A program made the position numbers and the translations under genes. A DNA stretch of 64,000 nucleotides, taken from positions 438,166 to 502,165 of the forward strand of contig MEHQ01003238.1 of NCBI GenBank assembly GCA_008828725.1, read 5' to 3'. The notes below the pieces were generated by a model. The model worked only from the letters and a program-made list of their open reading frames with translations. It ran no database searches and was not told where the DNA came from. Positions 32,801-64,000 of this stretch are shown in pieces (the stretch's first letter is position 1; each line of letters opens with the position of its first letter). The stretch is from Saccharina japonica. Lineage: Eukaryota > Sar > Phaeophyceae > Laminariales > Laminariaceae.

Positions 32801-34556
32801 GCGCTGACTACTAGCTAGTTGGTTATGGCGCATAGCTAGCAACCAGGAGGATATTTCGTCTGGCTCTCTCATCAGATTGGATCTACCCGGTACAAGGTCC
32901 GAGGGTTTTTGGTCGAAAGAAAAAGCGCCAGCATTGCAATACCACCCCCGAGCTTACATCACTGAGGCCCTAATAAACGTTTGACAAACTTTAACCCTTA
33001 CGCCATTGCAAGAAAAAAAAGTTCCTGAAACAATATACAGTATTTTCAAGCAGTATTTTCCCACAACGGAGGTTAAGGGTATTTAGCGTGGATGGTGGTA
33101 GCTTTTCGCCGCTTATCCGATCGACTCATACTCTTACCCGGTAGGGCATCGAGTTTAAAACACAACTGTCTAGTGCTTACCGAGTGGGACATCGAGTTTA
33201 ACACACAGCTTCCGGGTGCTTACCTGGTACATAGGGTATCGAGTTTAAAACACAACTGCCGGGTACTTCCCTGGTATATAGGACATCGAGTTTATAACTC
33301 AACTGCCGGGTGTTCGACGTGTTTGTCGCATCGGCAGAGCTCCTTCGCGCCCTGGAGGGTGGACGGCTAGGAGGCGCAGCGCTAGACGTGTTCGAGTCCG
33401 AGAAAGCTCCTCTCGAAGACCACGTCATCAGTCTATGCAGGTGACTAACTGTCCTGGTCTTTCCCCGCTTTAGATCTTACGCCTAAGTTTAGAACGGGGG
33501 GCATCACAGGCGTGTCCACTACATGTTGTAAATGGACCAGTTGTGTCGAACTCAAAGCTGACATAATACTCGTATTTTACGAGGTGTTAAACACAAATCA
33601 GAACTCACGATGACCCCAAAACACGGATATGCCCGTATGTTTACACACCGCAATTGGTTCTGATTATCATGTTCCCTCGAAAAGGTAACACTATATTAAC
33701 GCAATGGAGTGGCTATGACTAGCGTACGGCCGTTCCGGCTGTGCAAGGTGCATCCTTTCTAGTACAGTAGCTCAGCCAGGCACCATCGGTTGTCATTCTG
33801 CGTTGTGCTGATTCAGAGAAGGTTCCTGGAACATTCCGTCCATGTCACACCATTGGTTGAGTTCGACTATTTTTATTTGCTCGTCGTGACAGAGGCTTCC
33901 TTCCGAACGCAGGCACGGCCGTCGTTCGTTCTACGTACGCTGTGCCGATTTAGAGAAGATTCCTGGAAGGTTCCTTCAATGCCACACCATCACATTGTTC
34001 GCCTTTTCTCGTCGCAACGACAGGCTTCCTCGCTCTGCCTTATTGCTGGTTTTAGAGAAGATTCCGGGAAGGTTCCCCCTCAAAGCCGCACCATTAACTA
34101 TTAAAAATATTTTATATGCCATCTGACGATGTATAGCGCTTGTTCCAATCATACCATCCACATATAAAACGGACTCCAGCATCCAATGACTTGCAGACAT
34201 ACATAGATGTTACGAATCAGACCTGAATGCTTGACGAAACTAGACCACTACTAATAACGTAAACTCCCTTATGAATATATCTACTGCAATCAATCCTACC
34301 CCCCTTGCCCCAATACCCTTGCTTAGAAGCTATTCCCATATATTTCGTTTTGCCTCGTGACAACGACAGGCTTCCGAACGTGATATGCATGCCCCACGTC
34401 GGAGGCTCCACGGAGGAAGCTGGCGAGCTAGTTCTGGCCCAAGTCTGCTCCGCGGTGGTCTCTGCTTTGGACGGAACTCTACCGCCATCGCGGATCGTGA
34501 ATGGAAACCCTGACGCGAGTTTGCGCCTAGCAAGGCTCCAAAACGGCGACCCGTAA
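26832..34556 (+). CDS. PGDH: D-3-phosphoglycerate dehydrogenase, short form, 7 exons, complete
   Basis: Exons: 26832-27008, 27756-27779, 28632-28866, 30545-30699, 31402-31708, 33338-33440 and 34370-34556. They sum to 1188 nt, 395 aa, with intact phase. Intron 4 has a GC donor (gag|gcaagt). Residues 1-50 form a basic, Ser-rich organellar targeting extension. RRILIIDP then opens the catalytic domain, followed by VVVRSAN, GRAGSGVDN, the Rossmann motif GFGSVG (190-195), TARGG (Arg292), DVFESE (Glu321) and PHVGGST (His343), the expected Arg-Glu-His catalytic set. It oxidises 3-phosphoglycerate with NAD to 3-phosphohydroxypyruvate, first step of the phosphorylated serine pathway. The protein ends soon after the catalytic domain, so there are no ACT or ASB regulatory domains. 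Another D-2-hydroxyacid dehydrogenase substrate cannot be excluded. Confidence 0.93.
27280..27560 (+). repeat. ~45-bp minisatellite in PGDH intron 1
   Basis: About six units contain gggactcgcga, actcagtcatttcagct and a g-taccct block. The array ends about 195 bp before the 24-nt microexon. Confidence 0.88.
27756..27779 (+). other. PGDH: 24-nt microexon of PGDH
   Basis: The sequence between gtccag and gtaatc encodes ELESAGCQ in phase 0 on both sides. Inserting it gives exactly the spacing known from bacterial-type PGDH between the first beta strand (ILIID) and the GMS-AEL motif, where an alpha helix ending in a Gly/Cys turn is expected. The length match and splice signals are the evidence. 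Confidence 0.85.
29244..29457 (+). repeat. Exact 107-bp tandem duplication in PGDH intron 3
   Basis: Copies 29244-29350 and 29351-29457 are identical by eye. Each contains two cctattaatag palindromes. The identity implies a recent duplication or a copy correction. Confidence 0.93.
30245..30353. mobile_element. MITE, copy 1 (~110 bp)
   Basis: Ends resemble tattac-ggggggc and its inverse cccgtaa. Next inward lie tagtaaataggacc and ggtcctatatacta as a second inverted pair, then a conserved core with gttagtaaa, aaatatatag and ttttg. It lies in PGDH intron 3. Confidence 0.8.
31775..32035 (+). repeat. ~11-bp minisatellite (GTTAGCAGTAG)n in PGDH intron 5
   Basis: Degenerate units of gttagcagtag and ccagcagtagg begin about 65 bp after the exon 5 donor. 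Confidence 0.9.
33140..33312 (+). repeat. ~50-bp tandem repeat, four copies, next to PGDH exon 6
   Basis: Units carry catcgagtttaaaacacaac, gccgggtgctt and cctggtacatagg. The array ends about 25 bp before the exon at 33338. Confidence 0.88.
33815..34095 (+). repeat. ~100-130-bp tandem repeat that copies the PGDH exon 7 acceptor
   Basis: Three units begin agagaagattcctggaaggt and contain ccacaccat. Two carry a tcgtcg-gacag|aggcttcc or tcgtcgcaacgacag|gcttcc block (about 33881-33900 and 34009-34030). That block nearly equals the real 3' splice junction at 34350-34378 (tcgtgacaacgacag|gcttcc). Confidence 0.85.
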
Positions 34557-36349
34557 AATAGGCCGCCTCTGCTCAGTCGCGAATTTCTGTTGGGCGGTTC
34601 TTTGCTGTAATTGTTGACTCTCCACAGCTTCCAGGGGGGGGGGGGGGGGGGGGTGGCTTGTTTGAAGGATTGTGAATGTGTGGGGGATGCGCCGGGAGTT
34701 GTTGTTCTGGGACGTTGTTGCGTTTTTGTGATTAACAAACGGGTCGGCGTTGGTGTTTTTTTAGCTTCTGCCGAGCGATCATCCACTGGGTATGTTAATG
34801 GTTTTCTGAAAAAAAAAAAAAGTTTCTCTCGTAAAGCGGGCGTGAAAAGGGTGCTGCCATGAAGCAACCGATAAAACAATCGATCGATGGCGACGCCCCC
34901 GATGCCGTAGATGGTTTTTGGGAGACAAGGAGCGAATTGATCACTCACTCGCAAATCGTTTTTCTTTTTCCGACCACGCTTCTGATCCAGACCTCTCGTC
35001 TTATCGATGTTTTGCACGTTGAACTCGGTTGTTCGCGGGAAGATCGCGCGGCTGTGGACAGTACGGAAAAAAAAATCGCGCTGATGCTGATTTTTCTGGG
35101 TCTTTTGACGTAGCTCTTACATACTGCTGTGTAGTATCAGGTACCTGGTACTGGTTTGGCTGGCTATCACTCTGTTGGGTTGGGGGTTGCGTCCATTCTC
35201 ACGTTCGACTGGCTTCCGCGGTTGCGCTGCTACAGTAGATGCTAGGTGAAAGGAACCCTTGCGAGGAATGTTGTGTTGCTTGCCGTCACACACCGTGTGC
35301 CACTATTTATAGGATGGCCCATAGATATCAAGGCGCATGCAGGTACGCAGACAGACAGGAAAAAAATGGACAGACAGACGCACAGACAGACACACGGATA
35401 GATACACAGACGGGCGCACGGACAGACAGGCAGGCAACAGAGAGCCGAAGACAAGCGTGTAGAGGAAAAACAGGCAGACAAGAGACATCCAGATAGAAGA
35501 TAAGAAAGACGGGCGGACAGAGGGACACGACAGCTACCATACGTTTGTATCATGTTGTACCTGACGTACATCATACCTGATACTACTGTATACATGAGTA
35601 CGCTCGCAAAAACTCGGGAGAGTCTGCGCGCAGGGCAGGGTCAAAGCGCAATACCCCCCTCCAGTAACCTCGATGTCTCGATATTATTTATCTTCAGCAC
35701 TGGCTGCTCGTACAGAGTAGTACTTCTGATACTACGTGGCATATATTTTGTGGCACCACGCCAGGGTCGTCGGCCTTTTGAAGCCCTTGCATCGGTGGTG
35801 TTGATTGATGACACGATGAGCTCGATAATTGTGGCGAAATTCGACATCGAACTTCACACAGGAGCCAGGCAACTTTCAGGTTGTCGTATATTCGTACAAG
35901 GCTGAGTAGCTTTGATAGTTGGCAGTCTATGAGGACCCGCACTTCATCGTTAGACAACAACTTGACACAGCGCAGGAGTAGCAGACTTGCTGAGTCATAT
36001 CACACGTCCAGTATACGTACATACGTACCAGTTAGTTTACGAGGAGAGGTACGAGTATACGGTATGCGTTTGTCTGTGTGAGGCGTGAGTGAAGCAACAG
36101 CCAGAATTCAATCTTTCGAGTCACGAGTCACGAAGCGAATGTGAGTGGTGTCGGAATATATACGTAGGAGTGCTCTTCTTTCGGTTTTCGTTTCCTGCAC
36201 TTGATTGCACACCATGCTGTGGTACTCCCGCACACAGGGGGGATACCACGTATGCACGGCGTGAACAGCGAGGTGGGGGGCACCATGCACAATGCGCAGC
36301 GTCTGCCTTCACATGGGGTAGTGCGGTGTATGATGATCTGATGATCATT

Positions 36350-36740
36350 CATGGTGCGGACTATGCGGAGGATCTGGTATCCATTGGCGATATTTGGTCG
36401 CTGAAGAGTAACATGAAACCGCCGCGCAGCATTACGCGGCGTAACTTAATCCGCCGCATGCCACCAAGCAGCTTGCAGCTGGCAGTCCATCCAGGCTGTC
36501 GCTCGCCGTCCAACGTCCTCCTTAACCCTTGCCGGGTGGCAAGGTACATGGTCATGGCTCGGACTATGAGGAAGACCTTGTTTTTATTGGCGTTGCTTTA
36601 TCGCTGAAGAGGAACTTGAAACTCGAAACCACCGCCGCACCGGATTTTAGCTTATTCCGCCGCATGCGAGCAGCAGCAAGCAGTTCTTTCCACAAGTCCA
36701 CAGTCCAGTCCGTCCGCCGTCCACCGCAGACCCTGCCGAG
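36350..36740 (+). repeat. Divergent ~200-bp tandem duplication with parallel open frames
   Basis: Copies at about 36350-36530 and 36548-36740 share catggt...cggactatg-ggaaga, ttggcg, tcgctgaagag and ccgccgcatgc. Both translate to a similar peptide (DYAEDLVSIG versus DYEEDLVFIG, then SLK). Whether this is coding is unknown; no family is recognised. Confidence 0.6.
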
Positions 36741-36853
36741 GCGCTGCACGGCAGGCCTTGTGCGCTGTCCTTGTGCTCTATGGATGATCGATGACCGGTG
36801 GTCGATGAGGATAATAAAGAAGGCTGAGCTACAGTAGTAGTAGGCTGAGCACC

Positions 36854-36875
36854 ATGGAGCTTGACCGGGAGAACC
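36854..36875 (+). other. Candidate first exon of the LRR-IQ gene (speculative)
   Basis: An ATG in context gagcaccATGG opens MELDREN and reaches a possible donor c|gtaggt in phase 1. The acceptor at 37725-37726 needs phase 1, so joining would give MELDREN-R-KFLAADTS. Evidence is only phase compatibility and start context. A 51-codon frame from the same ATG is the alternative. Confidence 0.2.
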
Positions 36876-37726
36876 GTAGGTTAGAAATGGGGCCCGAGTG
36901 GGGGACTCGCTTGGCCGAACGGATGATGGCGACGGAGAGGAAATGTCCGCGGCGAATGGAGTCCGGCAAAGTTAGGCACGTTCTCTCCTGCTAGAATTTT
37001 TAATGAGAGTGCTTCTTACAGTACTGCTGTACGTGCAAACACTGCTGTATTCGTACGCCAGCTACTTGTAGCTGTGAATTCGACAGACTGGGTCGATACT
37101 CGCAGCTTTGCACGCTGCTTGGTAAGCCGACCGCGCGTATTGTATTATACATGTATTATTCCATGCATTCCTCGTGAAGTACGAATACAGGTCGATGGCT
37201 CTGGTGACTCCCCTGGGTGGTGCTATAATAGCTACGTAGAGTCAACATGACGAGTATACTCGTACAAGGACGGTGCGGTATGCGCTGTTCCCTGGCCGCA
37301 GAGTCATCTTGCTGCGCCGAACAAACGGACGGTCATGTGCCCCCGAGCTTCGGCTAGGCAGTGCGCTCCTAGTTCGCCGCAATGCTGCAGAAGTACAGCA
37401 CCAAATTAGGATTGTGTCGATGCCTATCCCGGCAAGCGAGTGGCTAGGAACTGCTATACTGTAGCCTACCCTATCACCGTGCCGCCACGATTGACGCACG
37501 AAAACTACAGCAGTACGAGTAGAAGTTATGGAGTGATCGAGAGTGCTCTGTTCGCAAATATGTACCGGTACTTCGTATCTGTACAGTATAGAACGGACTT
37601 ATGTTGGTATTGTTGGTGTTGTTGATGAGGTGTCGTGGTCTGTGTCGGTGTCTTACTAAAACCAAACTTATGTGTGGGGTACGAATAGAGAGAGGAGATA
37701 GGAGAGGTTTGGTTAATGGTTTTCAG

Positions 37727-63185
<25,459 letters not shown>

Positions 63186-63199
<14 letters not shown>

Positions 63200-63910
63200 G
63201 TATTTTATTTATAAGGGGAGGTCACTGTTCGGGGTTGCGGCGTAATCTAACGAATATCACGGCTCGTGGTTGCGGTGTAATCTAACGACTGCAAGGTATA
63301 TCCAGAAGGTAGGTGGGGCATACTGTTTAGGATTGCGGTATTTCATACCGGTGGCAAGATACATGCAGGAGGTGTTCTAAGGGAGGAGATTTTGTTCGGG
63401 ATTGCGGTGTAATCTAACGCCATTCAGAAGGTAGGGGAGGGGGAAGGTTCGTGATTAAGGTGAAATCTAACAGCGGCAAGATATGCCCAGAAGATGCGGG
63501 CGGGGTAATGTTCGGGATTGCGGTGTATTCTAACTTAGGGTTAACGACATTCATGGTTCGTGATTGCGGTGTAATCTAACGACTGCAAGATACACGCAGC
63601 ACCCGGAAGGCACTCTGGGTAGGGGATACTGTTCACGATTACGGTATTTTGTAAACGGCGGCAAGATACATGCAGAAGGTATTCTAAGGGGGGAGATAAT
63701 GCTTGGGATTGCGGTGTGACATAACGACATTCAGAAGGTGGGGGGGGGGATACTTTTCGTGCTTGCGGTGTAGTCGAACGGCGGAGGCGAGATCCATCGA
63801 GAACGTGCTGACGAGACAATGTTCGGAATTGCGGTGAAATCTAACAGCGGCAAGATATGTGCAGACGGTGTGGGGGGGGTGAAGTTCGCGATTGCGGCGT
63901 AATTCTGTAT
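63186..63910 (+). repeat. ~60-bp tandem array derived from the end of the last LRR-IQ exon and its donor
   Basis: About 12 units carry a block like ttcgggattgcggtgtaatc and taacg. Most alternate with a block like ggcaagatacatgcagaag|gt. The first such block is the real exon end (gatgcatacagaag|gtattt at 63187-63205). Others are near 63290, 63350, 63475, 63582, 63661, 63787 and 63850. Confidence 0.88.
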
Positions 63911-64000
63911 ACAGTGGGTACCCCGAGTTGAGAGCGCCCCGTGACAAGCCCGAACAGGCGCTCTTAACCACACAACGCTTTTATCTGTAGTGGGAAATAT
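63911..64000. other. Window end, intron of the LRR-IQ gene
   Basis: The next LRR-IQ exon has not been reached by 64000. I see nothing specific here. Confidence 0.5.

Larger units (their letters stand above)
34557..37726. other. Intergenic region between PGDH and the LRR-IQ gene
   Basis: No supported coding exon apart from a low-confidence candidate at 36854-36875. Contents are a poly-G tract (34630-34653), a CAGACAGA-type low-complexity stretch (35340-35510) and a ~200-bp tandem duplication (36350-36740). It should contain the PGDH 3' UTR and the LRR-IQ promoter. Confidence 0.55.

Noticed and set aside
34217-35017. 266-codon minus-strand frame
   Set aside because: It is antisense to the last PGDH exon, whose sense frame carries the conserved catalytic histidine region; the antisense frame has no recognisable domain.

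Overview
This is a eukaryotic nuclear window: four intron-rich protein genes sit in very repeat-rich noncoding DNA. All four gene models come from joining exons by eye, using splice sites, reading phase and family similarity; no search could be run. Short GC-richer exons (24-307 bp), introns of 0.5-5 kb, G+C-rich codon choice and the gene types suggest a stramenopile. The long introns suit a large-genome brown alga, but that identification is inference.

Layout. (1) 4463-14076, plus: an ADP-ribosylation factor (ARF1-type GTPase) in four exons, complete at 181 aa. (2) 20860-26268, minus: a nuclear-encoded, probably mitochondrial protein with one lipoyl-type domain. The residue where the lipoyl-lysine should be is glutamine; the 3' end was not found. 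(3) 26832-34556, plus, head-to-head with gene 2: a short-form D-3-phosphoglycerate dehydrogenase in seven exons, complete at 395 aa, with an N-terminal extension and a 24-nt microexon. (4) 37727-63199 and on past the window, plus: a large leucine-rich-repeat plus IQ-motif protein in at least 16 exons; its true 5' end is unresolved.

ARF and the lipoyl-like gene converge across about 6.8 kb of repeats. The lipoyl-like and PGDH genes may share a bidirectional promoter. The LRR-IQ gene follows PGDH on the same strand. Nothing shows the genes share a pathway, though two encode central-metabolism proteins.

The rest is repeats: microsatellites, 10-190 bp tandem arrays, a tRNA-derived SINE family, a 622-bp element with terminal inverted repeats and a 7-bp target duplication, a ~115-bp MITE family, foldback elements including one with telomere-like sequence, and short palindromic motifs scattered throughout. 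I recognise no reverse transcriptase, integrase, transposase or viral gene. The main points for follow-up are the lysine-less lipoyl domain, an unusually high share of GC-AG introns (4 of 29), tandem arrays that copy exon edges with their splice sites, and the modular exon structure of the LRR-IQ gene.
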